A stretch of 25,244 nucleotides of DNA from Oligoflexia bacterium (lineage in GTDB: Bacteria > Bdellovibrionota_G > JANQFH01): NCBI GenBank assembly GCA_028277945.1, contig JANQFH010000057.1:1-25244 (forward strand), written 5' to 3'. Made by a program: the position numbers and the translations under genes. This document shows positions 8,373 through 16,302 of the stretch, piece by piece (the stretch's first letter is position 1; each line of letters starts with the position of its first letter). Below the pieces are notes generated by a model. That model saw only the letters and a list, made by a program, of their open reading frames with translations, was not told the origin of the DNA and ran no database searches.

Positions 8373-9677
8373 GTGCAAGGGATTGCCAACATTGCAAAGA
8401 CGCCTGAGTTAAAGCAACGCTTGTTGTTTACCGTGCTGATGCTTGCTGTCTATCGTATTGGCGTCCACATTCCAGCCCCGGGAGTCGATGGCGGTGCCCT
8501 CCAGTCTTTTTGGAATTCCACTCAGGGGACGCTGTTTGATTATCTCAACCTCTTCTCCGGTGGTGCGCTGGAACGATTTTCCATTTTTGCTCTGGGTATC
8601 ATGCCATACATTAGTGCTTCCATTATTTTGCAGTTATTAACGGTAGTGTTGCCCGCACTGGAACGGCTGCAAAAAGAGGGAGAGATGGGCAGAAAGAAAA
8701 TCAATCAATACACTCGCTACCTTACCATTCCCCTGTGTTTGGTGCAGTCGTTTATGATTGGTGTATGGATGGAGTCTAAGCCCGGAGGACTTGTTTTAGT
8801 GCCTCAGCCCGGTATCTATTTCAAACTTCTGGTTATGGTGACCCTGACGGCAGGAACGGTGTTCATCATGTGGCTAGGTGAACAGATTACTGAGCGGGGT
8901 ATTGGTAATGGAATTTCGCTGATCATCTATGCCGGTATTGTTGCCGGATTTCTACCTTCAACCTACTCAACCCTTGAGCAAGTCCGTGCTGGTGACATGG
9001 GCGCTCTCATCGCTTTGGGCTTGGTGGTTTTTATGGTGTTGGTTGTGGGAGCTATAATCTTTTGTGAACGTGGTCAGCGTCGAATTCCGGTGCATTACGC
9101 TAAGAGAATAGTTGGTCGTAAAATGTTTCAAGGACAACAGAGTAATCTGCCACTACGAATCAATACAGCCGGAGTCATCCCGCCGATTTTTGCCTCCTCG
9201 TTACTAGTTTTTCCGGCGACGATTGGTAGTTTTTTCCCGTGGGATTTTTTGCGGGGCATTCAAGACAGCCTTGCCCCAGGAGGGCTGCTGTATAATATAG
9301 TTTTGGTCGGTTTGATCATCTTCTTTTGTTACTTTTACACGGCTATTCTTTTTAATCCAGAAGACGTTGCCGACAATATGAAAAAATTCGGTGGCTACGT
9401 TCCTGGTATTCGTCCTGGTCAAAATACAGCCGTTTATATTGATCGGGTTCTCAGCCGCTTGACTTTGATTGGGGCTATTTATGTCAGTATCATCTGCGTC
9501 ATACCTCTATTTCTCATTGGTAAGTTTAATGTGAGTTTTTACTTCGGCGGCACCAGTATCTTGATTGTCGTTGGTGTCGCCCTAGATACGGTGTCCCAGA
9601 TTGAGAGCCATCTGTTAATGCGAAATTACGATGGATTGATGGGCAAACAGAAGCGTGTGCGGGGTAGGCGGGACTGA
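8373..9677 (+). CDS. secY: Protein translocase subunit SecY
   Basis: The 434-residue integral membrane protein starts with GTG at 8373. It shows about ten hydrophobic segments and SecY signatures: YRIGVHIPAPGVD in the first segment, FALGIMPYISASIILQLL (plug/TM2), GNGISLIIYAGIVAG, and the cytoplasmic loops QRRIPVHYAKR and PGIRPGQNTAVYID. SecY forms the Sec channel with SecE and SecG in the inner membrane. Length is normal. No strong ribosome binding site precedes the GTG (only GAGTGAG). The stop overlaps adk by one base (TGATG). Confidence 0.98.
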   Translation: MQGIANIAKTPELKQRLLFTVLMLAVYRIGVHIPAPGVDGGALQSFWNSTQGTLFDYLNLFSGGALERFSIFALGIMPYISASIILQLLTVVLPALERLQKEGEMGRKKINQYTRYLTIPLCLVQSFMIGVWMESKPGGLVLVPQPGIYFKLLVMVTLTAGTVFIMWLGEQITERGIGNGISLIIYAGIVAGFLPSTYSTLEQVRAGDMGALIALGLVVFMVLVVGAIIFCERGQRRIPVHYAKRIVGRKMFQGQQSNLPLRINTAGVIPPIFASSLLVFPATIGSFFPWDFLRGIQDSLAPGGLLYNIVLVGLIIFFCYFYTAILFNPEDVADNMKKFGGYVPGIRPGQNTAVYIDRVLSRLTLIGAIYVSIICVIPLFLIGKFNVSFYFGGTSILIVVGVALDTVSQIESHLLMRNYDGLMGKQKRVRGRRD

Positions 9678-10273
9678 TGGCAAAACGTCACTGCATACTG
9701 ATGGGACCGCCTGGCGCGGGTAAAGGGACTCAGGCAGCGATGATCGCCTCGGCTTATGACTTTGAGCACATTTCTACGGGCGATGTTCTGAGAAGAGAGG
9801 TCAGTAAGTGCAGCGATCTTGGTAAGCGTGCTAAGACGTTTATGAACCGTGGTGATTTGGTGCCAAGCTCTCTGGTGATAGAGATGATTGCCTCGCGTAT
9901 TGATGATGGTACGGGAAAGAAGGGTTTTCTCTACGATGGCTTTCCTCGTAATCGGGAGCAGGCCGAGGTTCTTGAGGAGATGTTGCAAAAACGTAATGAG
10001 ACCATCGATATGGTGCTCTACCTTGATGTGCCTGAGGAGGTGCTCTTCTCTCGCATTGAAACCCGCATCAAACTCGCACAGACAACCAAGAGTGAGCCGA
10101 GAGCCGACGACTGTGAGGAAATTCTTGAAGCAAGACTCGAAGTTTTTAAGAGGGATACTCAACCTCTAGTAATTTTTTTTAAGAATAACAATAAGTTATA
10201 TACTATTGATGGAGATCAAAAACCTGAGGTAGTTTTTGAGGATATCAAAAAGATGATGAATGGTCGGGTATGA
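9677..10273 (+). CDS. adk: Adenylate kinase (short form, no zinc LID)
   Basis: The 198-residue nucleotide kinase (ATP + AMP to 2 ADP) has the P-loop GPPGAGKGT at residues 10-18, the AMP-binding STGDVLRRE (33-41) and the DGFPRNREQAE motif. The LID segment is short: after SRIETRI come only a few residues before SEPRADDCEEILEARLEVF, so the cysteine/zinc LID insertion of long adenylate kinases is absent. The RADD and EARLEVF arginines that contact phosphates are present. The gene sits between secY and map, as in many bacteria, and overlaps both by 1-4 bases. Confidence 0.93.
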   Translation: MAKRHCILMGPPGAGKGTQAAMIASAYDFEHISTGDVLRREVSKCSDLGKRAKTFMNRGDLVPSSLVIEMIASRIDDGTGKKGFLYDGFPRNREQAEVLEEMLQKRNETIDMVLYLDVPEEVLFSRIETRIKLAQTTKSEPRADDCEEILEARLEVFKRDTQPLVIFFKNNNKLYTIDGDQKPEVVFEDIKKMMNGRV

Positions 10274-11055
10274 TTATTTTGAAATCAGCCGAAGAAATAG
10301 AGCGCATTCGCTGCTGCTGCGCCATTGTAGCCGAGGTGTTGCAGGCTCTGGAAGAGATGATTCACCCTGGAGTCACCACGGCTGAACTCGACGCTTTTGC
10401 CGCCGAGCTCATTCGTAAACGCGGCGCAAAAGCGGCGTTTAAGGGGTATAAAGGCTATCCCAAGAGCACCTGTACCTCGGTGAACGATGTTGTTGTCCAT
10501 GGCATTCCTGGCGATGAAACACTCAAGGAGAGCGACATCATCAGCGTTGATATTGGTGTTTATAAAGATGGTTTTTACGGTGACTCAGCCCGGACCTATG
10601 CTGTTGGAGATATTGATGAAAAGGCCGAGAGGCTGTTGGCCGTCACCGAAGCCGCCCTGGCCAAGGCCATTGAGAAGATCCAGGTGGGCAATCATCTTCA
10701 GGACATTTCCGCAACGATTCAGAACTATGCGGAAGAACAGGGTTTTTCAGTCGTACGCGACTTTGTCGGGCATGGGATAGGCCGAGATCTGCATGAAGAC
10801 CCGCCTATACCCAACTTTGGCAAAGCTGGCTACGGTCCAAGCCTCGAAGAGGGGATGGTGTTTGCCATCGAACCGATGATCAATGAGGGGAAAGCCGCTG
10901 TAAAAATTGACAAAGACGGATGGACGGCGCGGACCAGAGATGGTAAAAGGTCGGCTCATTTTGAGCACAGCGTCGCGGTCACCGCGCAGGGACCGTGGGT
11001 TCTCAGTGAGGTCAATGGTGAAGGTACGCAGTTCCGTAAAGAAAATTTGCGATAA
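10270..11055 (+). CDS. map: Methionine aminopeptidase, type I
   Basis: The 261-residue enzyme removes N-terminal methionine from nascent proteins. All metal and catalytic residues of the family are visible: H77 (VVHGIP), D94 (SVDIG), D105 (YGDSART), H168 ([12 protein letters not shown]), E201 (AIEPM) and E232 (HFEHSV). There is no N-terminal SH3-like extension, as expected for type Ia. ATG 10270 overlaps adk by four bases. The last 13 codons overlap the start of rpmJ in another frame. Confidence 0.97.
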   Translation: MIILKSAEEIERIRCCCAIVAEVLQALEEMIHPGVTTAELDAFAAELIRKRGAKAAFKGYKGYPKSTCTSVNDVVVHGIPGDETLKESDIISVDIGVYKDGFYGDSARTYAVGDIDEKAERLLAVTEAALAKAIEKIQVGNHLQDISATIQNYAEEQGFSVVRDFVGHGIGRDLHEDPPIPNFGKAGYGPSLEEGMVFAIEPMINEGKAAVKIDKDGWTARTRDGKRSAHFEHSVAVTAQGPWVLSEVNGEGTQFRKENLR

Positions 11056-11131
11056 GTGCAAAGTCATTGTCCGTAAGCGAGTGATTCGCATTATCTGTGT
11101 GAACCCTCGGCACAAACAACGCCAGGGTTAG
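11018..11131 (+). CDS. rpmJ: 50S ribosomal protein L36 (zinc form), nested in the end of map
   Basis: The 37-residue protein is read from GTG 11018, giving [18 protein letters not shown] and ending PRHKQRQG, the full L36 pattern. Zinc ligands are C11, C14, C27 and H32. GAGG at 11008-11011 is six bases from GTG 11018 and only three from ATG 11015, which would add one residue, so the GTG is preferred. The first 38 bases lie inside map in a different frame. Because map and rpmJ overlap, there is no room for the infA gene usually found between them. Confidence 0.94.
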   Translation: MKVRSSVKKICDKCKVIVRKRVIRIICVNPRHKQRQG

Positions 11132-11158
11132 GTGTAATCAGATTAGGAGGTTAACTCT

Positions 11159-11527
11159 TTGGCTCGAATAGCAGGTGTTGATTTACCGAAAGAGAAGCGT
11201 ATTGACGTCGCTTTAACCTACATCTATGGGGTTGGCCATACGCGTGCACGCAAGATCTTAGAACAGGCGGAGGTAGACTCTGGTCAAAAGACCAAAGACT
11301 TAGCGGATCCCGAGGTCGTGCGTATCCGCGACATTATTGAAAAGAGTTTTAAAGTCGAGGGAGATCTTCGGCGAGAGGTCGCCCAGAATATTAAACGACT
11401 GATGGATCTTGGCTGTTATCGTGGGTTAAGACATCGTAAGGGGCTGCCGGTGCGTGGGCAAAGAACCCATACAAACTCGCGCACCAGGAAAGGCCCACGG
11501 ACAAAAATTGCTAGTAGGAAGAAATAG
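11159..11527 (+). CDS. rpsM: 30S ribosomal protein S13
   Basis: The 122-residue protein starts with TTG at 11159, seven bases or so behind TTAGGAGG. The opening [24 protein letters not shown] and the C-terminal [22 protein letters not shown] are textbook S13. It bridges the 30S head to the large subunit and contacts P-site tRNA. Length is normal. The 27-base gap before it, with a strong ribosome binding site, marks the junction of the spc-like and alpha-like parts of the block. Confidence 0.97.
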   Translation: MARIAGVDLPKEKRIDVALTYIYGVGHTRARKILEQAEVDSGQKTKDLADPEVVRIRDIIEKSFKVEGDLRREVAQNIKRLMDLGCYRGLRHRKGLPVRGQRTHTNSRTRKGPRTKIASRKK

Positions 11528-11529
11528 TC

Positions 11530-11934
11530 GTGGCTGAAGAGAAAAAAGCTAAAACAAAAGTTACTCGCAAAAAGAAAGAGAAAAAGAACGTTCCCGCGGG
11601 AGTTATGCACGTACAGGCCACATTTAACAATACCGTAATAACCTTTGCGGATCCGGCGGGCAATGTGATCAGTTGGTCAACCGCGGGCGCCTGTGGTTTT
11701 AAAGGCTCGCGTAAGAGCACCCCCTTTGCCGCACAGATTGCCACCGAGACCGCGGCAAAGAAGGCTATCGCCTGTGGTATGCGTCAGGTGGATGTCTATA
11801 TAAAGGGTCCTGGATCTGGTCGAGAGGCAGCTTTGCGAGCGCTCCAGTCTCTCAATCTGAAGGTCCAGGTTATCAAAGATGTTTCACCCATTCCCCACAA
11901 TGGTTGCCGACCCCCGAAGCGACGTAGGGTATAG
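11530..11934 (+). CDS. rpsK: 30S ribosomal protein S11
   Basis: The 134-residue protein starts with GTG at 11530, two bases after S13. A basic, low-complexity N-terminal stretch (residues 4-20, mainly K, T and R) precedes the S11 core: [37 protein letters not shown], the [16 protein letters not shown] and the C-terminal [19 protein letters not shown]11 forms part of the platform that holds the mRNA in the exit region. Length is typical. Confidence 0.97.
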   Translation: MAEEKKAKTKVTRKKKEKKNVPAGVMHVQATFNNTVITFADPAGNVISWSTAGACGFKGSRKSTPFAAQIATETAAKKAIACGMRQVDVYIKGPGSGREAALRALQSLNLKVQVIKDVSPIPHNGCRPPKRRRV

Positions 11935-11947
11935 AGAGGATATTGAG

Positions 11948-12571
11948 TTGGCAGAGCTATCCGTATGTAGACAGTGTCGCAGAGAGGGTTTTAAGCTTTT
12001 TCTCAAGGGTGATCGTTGTTACAGCGACAAGTGTAGTTTTGACAGACGACCCTATCCGCCAGGACAACATGGCCAGCGGCGTCGTAAGAAAACTACAGAG
12101 TATGGTGTGCAGCTACGTGAAAAACAGAAAGTGAAACGTCTTTACGGTATTGATGAGCGTCAGTTTAGAAATATTTTTAGTGCTGCCGAGCGGCACAAGG
12201 GGAAAACCGGTGACAATCTGCTCTCTTTGCTCGAGCGTCGCTTAGATAATGTTATATACCGGTTGGGCTTTGCGTCTTCGAGACGTGAGGCAAGGCACTT
12301 TGTCAGGCACAGTCACTTTATGATCAACAACAAGAAGATTGATATTCCGTCATATCATGTGCGTGAAGGCGATGAGGTCCGGGTACATGAAAAAAGTAAA
12401 AAGATCGAGAAGATTACCGAGGCTCTGGCTGCAGTAGAACGCCGTGGCGTGCCGCAGTGGTTAGAGTTGGATACCGGTGCCAAGGTTGGTAGGATGAAGC
12501 TGTCGCCACAACGGACCGACATCTCCGAGCAAATTCAAGAGCAGCTCATAGTCGAGCTCTATTCTAAGTAA
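11948..12571 (+). CDS. rpsD: 30S ribosomal protein S4 (cysteine/zinc form)
   Basis: TTG 11948, seven bases after AGAGAGGA, gives 207 residues beginning [14 protein letters not shown], which matches the family length (205-208). An open frame reaching back to 11879 lies within S11 and is not supported. Four cysteines (C7, C10, C24, C29) form the zinc-type N-terminal motif. The S4 RNA-binding domain is recognisable in [29 protein letters not shown]4 nucleates 30S assembly and in some bacteria represses the alpha operon. Confidence 0.96.
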   Translation: MAELSVCRQCRREGFKLFLKGDRCYSDKCSFDRRPYPPGQHGQRRRKKTTEYGVQLREKQKVKRLYGIDERQFRNIFSAAERHKGKTGDNLLSLLERRLDNVIYRLGFASSRREARHFVRHSHFMINNKKIDIPSYHVREGDEVRVHEKSKKIEKITEALAAVERRGVPQWLELDTGAKVGRMKLSPQRTDISEQIQEQLIVELYSK

Positions 12572-12595
12572 GACTAGATTCTGGGAGGATAAGCC

Positions 12596-13609
12596 GTGAA
12601 TGTTTGGAAGGAATTGATCAGACCTAAGTCTTTGGAAGTTGATCGTGATAGCCTGACTGAGAGTTATGGTAAGTTTTTGGCTAAGCCATTGGAAAGAGGG
12701 TATGGAACCACAATCGGCAACAGCCTACGACGGATTCTGCTCTCGTCTCTACAAGGTGCTGCTATCACGGCGGTTAAGATCGACGGGGTGTTGCATGAGT
12801 TTTCCACGATTCCAGGAGTAACGGAAGACGTTTCTGACATCATCCTCAACCTTGAGAGTATACTCATTAAGAGTCATACAAATGAGCCTCAGATCATCCA
12901 TTTGGAGAAACGCGACGAGGGCATCGTCCGAGCTGGCGATATTGTGCTCAATGACAAGGTAGAAATTCTAAATCCTGATAAAATCATTGCTACACTTGGA
13001 GAGAACGCCAAACTTCGCATAGAGATGAAAGTCAAGTGCGGTGTTGGTTATGTTCCTGCAGAGAGGAACAAAGACGATGATATGCCAATCGGCTGGATTC
13101 CGATCGACTCAGTCTTTTCGCCTATTCGTCGTGTTAGCTACGAAGTTGGTAATGCGCGAGTAGGACAGAGAACCGACTATGATAAGCTCACCCTACAACT
13201 GTGGACAAACGGTTCTGTTCATCCAGAGGATGCCCTGGGGTATGCTGCAAAGATCATGCAAGAACAACTGCAAGTCTTTGTTAATTTTGCAGATGTTCCT
13301 GAAGAGGAACACGTTGTAACTGAATCAACGGGTAAACAAGAGTCCATTAACGAAAATCTCTATAAAAAGGTTGATGAGTTGGAGTTGAGTGTGCGTAGCG
13401 CGAATTGCCTACAGAATGCCGATATCACTTATATCGGGGAACTCGTGCAACGAACGGAAGCGGAGATGTTAAAGACAAAGAACTTTGGCCGCAAGTCACT
13501 GAACGAAATTAAAGAGATTCTCAGTGAAATGGGACTTGCTTTTGGCATGAAAGTTGATTTTGCCTATCCTACCCAAGGAGAAACTCCGCAGGAGCATAAG
13601 GAGAGCTGA
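12596..13609 (+). CDS. rpoA: DNA-directed RNA polymerase subunit alpha
   Basis: The 337-residue subunit starts with GTG at 12596 behind GGGAGGA. The N-terminal dimerisation domain shows [21 protein letters not shown] and [14 protein letters not shown]. After a linker near residues 240-255 comes the C-terminal domain ([20 protein letters not shown], then [15 protein letters not shown]) that binds UP elements and activators. Alpha starts RNA polymerase assembly. Length and place between S4 and L17 are canonical. Confidence 0.98.
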   Translation: MNVWKELIRPKSLEVDRDSLTESYGKFLAKPLERGYGTTIGNSLRRILLSSLQGAAITAVKIDGVLHEFSTIPGVTEDVSDIILNLESILIKSHTNEPQIIHLEKRDEGIVRAGDIVLNDKVEILNPDKIIATLGENAKLRIEMKVKCGVGYVPAERNKDDDMPIGWIPIDSVFSPIRRVSYEVGNARVGQRTDYDKLTLQLWTNGSVHPEDALGYAAKIMQEQLQVFVNFADVPEEEHVVTESTGKQESINENLYKKVDELELSVRSANCLQNADITYIGELVQRTEAEMLKTKNFGRKSLNEIKEILSEMGLAFGMKVDFAYPTQGETPQEHKES

Positions 13610-13611
13610 GT

Positions 13612-14160
13612 GTGCGGCATCTCAATTTAGGACGAACGCTAGGGCGTCGTTCTAGCCATCAACTAGCGCTCAAGAAAAATCTACTTAGCGCTTTGGTGCG
13701 TCATGGTAAGATTGAAACCACGCTTGCTAAGGCAAAAGAGGTGCGCCCTCATGCAGAACGGTTTGTGACGATAGGTAAAAAAAACACCCTAGCAGCCAGA
13801 CGCCACGCCTTTGCTTGGATTCGTGATCATCGTTTGGTTGCTAAGCTGGTAGATGATTATGCCAAGCGTTTTGCAGATCGGAGTGGAGGTTACACGAGAA
13901 TTTCACGCCTTGGGCCACGTAAGGGGGATGGTGCGGAGTTGGCCTTGCTAGAGTATTTGCCTGGAGAGACCATCACAGCTGAGAAGCAAGAGGTGGTCAA
14001 AAAAGCCAAGGATAAAGAAAAGCCGAAAAAGACGGCAGCCAAGAAGCCGGTTACCGACAAGAGTAAAGCAAAGAAAGTGACCAAGCCGAAAACCTCAGCG
14101 AAGGTCGCCAAAAAAGCGAGCAAGGGCGACAAGAGAGTGAAAAGATCAACCAAGTCATAA
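13612..14160 (+). CDS. rplQ: 50S ribosomal protein L17 with lysine-rich C-terminal extension
   Basis: The gene starts with GTG at 13612, two bases after rpoA. Residues 1-120 are a normal L17: MRHLNLGRTLGRRSSHQLAL, LVRHGKIETTLAKAKEVRP and YTRISRLGPRKGDGAELALLEYLPGE. About 62 more residues (121-182) follow, of which 23 are lysine, with alanine, threonine, serine and proline making up much of the rest. It reads like a disordered, histone-H1-like tail. L17 lies near the tunnel exit, so the tail may contact rRNA or the nascent-chain region; that is inference. Confidence 0.96.
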   Translation: MRHLNLGRTLGRRSSHQLALKKNLLSALVRHGKIETTLAKAKEVRPHAERFVTIGKKNTLAARRHAFAWIRDHRLVAKLVDDYAKRFADRSGGYTRISRLGPRKGDGAELALLEYLPGETITAEKQEVVKKAKDKEKPKKTAAKKPVTDKSKAKKVTKPKTSAKVAKKASKGDKRVKRSTKS

Positions 14161-14246
14161 GGCGCTCCAGCTGGTGTGGTGAGCTCGACCTTGAGAGCGG
14201 TTGGCAGCGTAACCAAGAACGGCCAAAGCCCCTCTGTCCCAGCGGT

Positions 14247-14750
14247 GTGGTTATCCATCACACCGAAGAGAGTGAAGATTTCAATACTACCGATCCAACT
14301 ATTTGCATGGATCGTCTGCGCCATTGGTTTTGTTATCATGTTAACCAGCTCGGTTGGAGTGATATTGGTTATCATTTTTTAATCGATGCCAATGGCGTGG
14401 TTTATGAAGGTAGGTGTCTGCTTGGGGATGAGCCTGTGCTAGGAGCACACGCCTTGCATAATAACGACCGCGCGCTCGGGATTGCGCTAATGGGCAACTT
14501 CTCGGCGCAGCTGCCCACCACAGCCGCCTGGTGCTCCCTTGAACAGTTGGTTACGTGGCAGTGTCAACGCTTTGGTATCGATCCCATGGCCGAGATGGGT
14601 TGGACCTTTGTGAATGAAGATCTCCGCTGTAAGAAGATCAAGCGGCCAACCATTGTTGCTCACAGTGATATTCGTACAACCGCCTGTCCAGGAGAGCCTA
14701 TAGCAGCCAAGCTAGCCGAACTTCGCCAACGGGTTGCGCAGGCACTTTAG
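14247..14750 (+). CDS. PGRP/amidase_2-type N-acetylmuramoyl-L-alanine amidase-like protein, start unclear
   Basis: From GTG 14247 the frame gives 167 residues of the peptidoglycan-recognition/type-2 amidase fold, a zinc hydrolase that cuts between muramic acid and L-alanine. Probable zinc ligands are H4 (VIHHT), H139 (AHSD) and C147 (ACPGEP); Y42 (GYHFLID) and the GNF of LMGNFSAQLP also fit. The same frame continues upstream to 14067 and reads RRSSWC at about 14160-14177, like the RSxW opening of the family, then VVIHHT. No ATG, GTG or TTG lies in that extension. The true N terminus is therefore uncertain: a rare start, a frameshift from rplQ or a truncated protein. No signal peptide is seen. 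Confidence 0.75.
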   Translation: MVIHHTEESEDFNTTDPTICMDRLRHWFCYHVNQLGWSDIGYHFLIDANGVVYEGRCLLGDEPVLGAHALHNNDRALGIALMGNFSAQLPTTAAWCSLEQLVTWQCQRFGIDPMAEMGWTFVNEDLRCKKIKRPTIVAHSDIRTTACPGEPIAAKLAELRQRVAQAL

Positions 14751-14833
14751 CCCGCATCATTCACGAGACGCATCATGTTAGCAGCAACGTACAGATTTGT
14801 GCATCTCTTCGTTGGGTCCGCTCATCCGGGTCC

Positions 14834-14855
14834 TCACGTACTTTACAGTACGTGA
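14834..14855. repeat. 9-bp perfect hairpin between convergent genes
   Basis: TCACGTACT and its exact reverse complement AGTACGTGA are separated by TTAC. The hairpin lies four bases beyond the purQ stop (on the - strand) and about 84 bases after the end of the amidase-like gene. It could help end transcription in both directions. No T-run follows on either strand, so it is not a standard Rho-independent terminator. Confidence 0.55.
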
Positions 14856-14859
14856 CGCG

Positions 14860-15570
14860 TTAGTTGAGGTTTTTCAGCAGGGATGCAAACAGAACTCTGC
14901 CATCTTCACTGCCGAGGAGACCTTCTGCCGCTCGATCGGGATGGGGCATCATACCCATAACGTTGCCTCGCTTGTTGGTGATTGCAGCGATATGGTCCAT
15001 GGAGCCATTGGGGTTGCTGGCAGCGTCGAGCTCACCCCTAGCGTTACAGTAACGCCAGAGGATCTGCTGGTTGCTTTGCAGCGCCTTGTGTCCTGCGGCA
15101 TCGATGTAGAAACAGCCTTGGTGGTGGGAAATTGGCATTCTGCTGACTTCTCCCATCTTGCCAGCACAACTAAAAGGGGTGTGGGGATTTTCCAAACGTA
15201 ACCAGACATCCTGACAGATAAAGTTTAAGGAGCGGTTGGTCATGAGCGCTCCTGGGAGTAATCTCAGCTCTGTGAGTATCTGAAAGCCATTGCAGATACC
15301 AACCACAAGACCACCCCGCTCGGCAAAGGTGAGGATTTGGTCTACAGCTGGTGAGAGCCGTGCCATGGCACCCGCACGTAGGTAGTCTCCATACGAAAAC
15401 CCGCCAGGGAGTAGCAAACACTGAAAACTGCCGATATCAGCGATCGGATCTGCATGCCAGAGAAGTTGGGCGTTGGTACCAAAAATGTGTTTCAGCACAT
15501 ATAAGCAGTCCTGTTCGCAGTTGGAGGCTGGGAACTGAATGATGCCTACCTTGATCTTACTTGGCTGCAT
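14860..15570 (-). CDS. purQ: Phosphoribosylformylglycinamidine synthase, glutaminase subunit PurQ
   Basis: The 236-residue class-I glutamine amidotransferase supplies ammonia for the FGAM step of purine synthesis. It shows the PurQ pattern: VGIIQFPASNCEQDC at the N terminus, LLPGGFSYGDYLRAGAMAR (53-71), the nucleophile C93 in GICNGFQIL, and the H210/E216 pair in MPHPDRAAE. ATG 15570 has GGAAG four bases upstream. The synthetase partner PurL and PurS are not in the window, so purQ stands alone here. It is divergent from coaE and convergent with the amidase-like gene. Confidence 0.95.
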   Translation of the reverse strand: MQPSKIKVGIIQFPASNCEQDCLYVLKHIFGTNAQLLWHADPIADIGSFQCLLLPGGFSYGDYLRAGAMARLSPAVDQILTFAERGGLVVGICNGFQILTELRLLPGALMTNRSLNFICQDVWLRLENPHTPFSCAGKMGEVSRMPISHHQGCFYIDAAGHKALQSNQQILWRYCNARGELDAASNPNGSMDHIAAITNKRGNVMGMMPHPDRAAEGLLGSEDGRVLFASLLKNLN

Positions 15571-15647
15571 GCAGCTTCCTTTTTATTTGTTGCGTCGTCA
15601 CTATATTCGTAATCTTCGTCAAGCTCAACGCTTTTACCTGGCTATGC

Positions 15648-15653
15648 TATGAT
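15648..15653 (+). promoter_or_regulatory. Possible -10 element (TATGAT) for coaE
   Basis: TATGAT lies seven bases before ATG 15661, in the 78-90 base gap between divergent purQ and coaE. A weak -35 candidate (TCAACG, three of six matches to TTGACA) lies 17 bases upstream. If this is the -10, transcription would begin near the ATG itself, giving a leaderless message; no ribosome binding site is visible before any of the coaE start candidates. This is a weak inference from a short motif. Confidence 0.3.
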
Positions 15654-15660
15654 GGCCTCT

Positions 15661-16290
15661 ATGCTACACATTGGTCTCACCGGGGGTATAGCCAGCGGCA
15701 AAACCACAGCTTGTGCCTACCTACAAAAGCAATACGGTGTTGCCGTGGTGGACGCCGATGCCATCACCCATCGCCTGTTGCAACATGGACAGCCCGAGTG
15801 TGATCAGGTTTTAGCGGCCTTTGGCGACGCCATGGCGACGGCTGCAGGTGATGTTGATCGGGCTAAGCTGGGAGAGCTGGTCTTTCGTGATAAAGCGGCG
15901 CGACAGAGGCTAGAGAACATCCTCCACCCGGCGATTCTTAGAGAGATCCAGTTTGAACTCGGTAAGTTAGAAGCGCAGGGTGATACCACGGTGATTGTTG
16001 CCGCACCGCTGCTCCTCGAGCTTGGTTTAGAGGATCTATTTCCATTGGTTATCCTACTGCTGGTGGATACTGAGATGCAAAAGAAACGTCTGCTGGAACA
16101 AAGAAAGATCTCTGCAAAAGAGGCTAAGAGGCGCATTCAAGCGCAAATGGACAACAGAACAAGGCAAAATATAAAGAATTGCATTAAAGTTTTTAACAAC
16201 GGCACTCTTAAGGAGCTCTACCAGCGTCTCGACGAAGTCTGGCAAGAAATCGCCAATCGCAGAGTTGCAAAATTACCGAATCCGCGATAA
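15661..16290 (+). CDS. coaE: Dephospho-CoA kinase
   Basis: The enzyme phosphorylates dephospho-CoA, the last step in coenzyme A synthesis. Read from ATG 15661 it has 209 residues and opens MLHIGLTGGIASGKTTACAY, the usual CoaE beginning with P-loop GGIASGKT. In-frame ATGs at 15649 and 15652 would add 3-4 residues. Other family motifs are VVDADAITH, the lid/acceptor region HPAILREIQ, and APLLLELGLEDLF. Length is normal (about 200-210). It lies 12 bases before the first amidohydrolase gene. Confidence 0.94.
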   Translation: MLHIGLTGGIASGKTTACAYLQKQYGVAVVDADAITHRLLQHGQPECDQVLAAFGDAMATAAGDVDRAKLGELVFRDKAARQRLENILHPAILREIQFELGKLEAQGDTTVIVAAPLLLELGLEDLFPLVILLLVDTEMQKKRLLEQRKISAKEAKRRIQAQMDNRTRQNIKNCIKVFNNGTLKELYQRLDEVWQEIANRRVAKLPNPR

Positions 16291-16302
16291 TTAAAGTGTT
16301 TC

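Noticed and set aside
10063-10125. adk damaged in its LID region
   Set aside because: The short LID is a known natural form of adenylate kinase; the flanking RADD and EARLEVF motifs are intact and in frame.
9626-10162. 178-residue open frame on the - strand
   Set aside because: Lies antisense to adk and the end of secY; composition and residues show no family pattern, while the + strand genes are certain.
13890-14375. 161-residue open frame on the - strand across the rplQ tail and the amidase-like start
   Set aside because: The leucine/phenylalanine/alanine-rich stretch is the complement of the lysine-rich tail codons, so it imitates membrane segments. No ribosome binding site or family match.
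14751-14859. tRNA or small RNA gene in the convergent gap
   Set aside because: Only one 9-bp hairpin is present; no cloverleaf, T-loop or anticodon-arm pattern was found.
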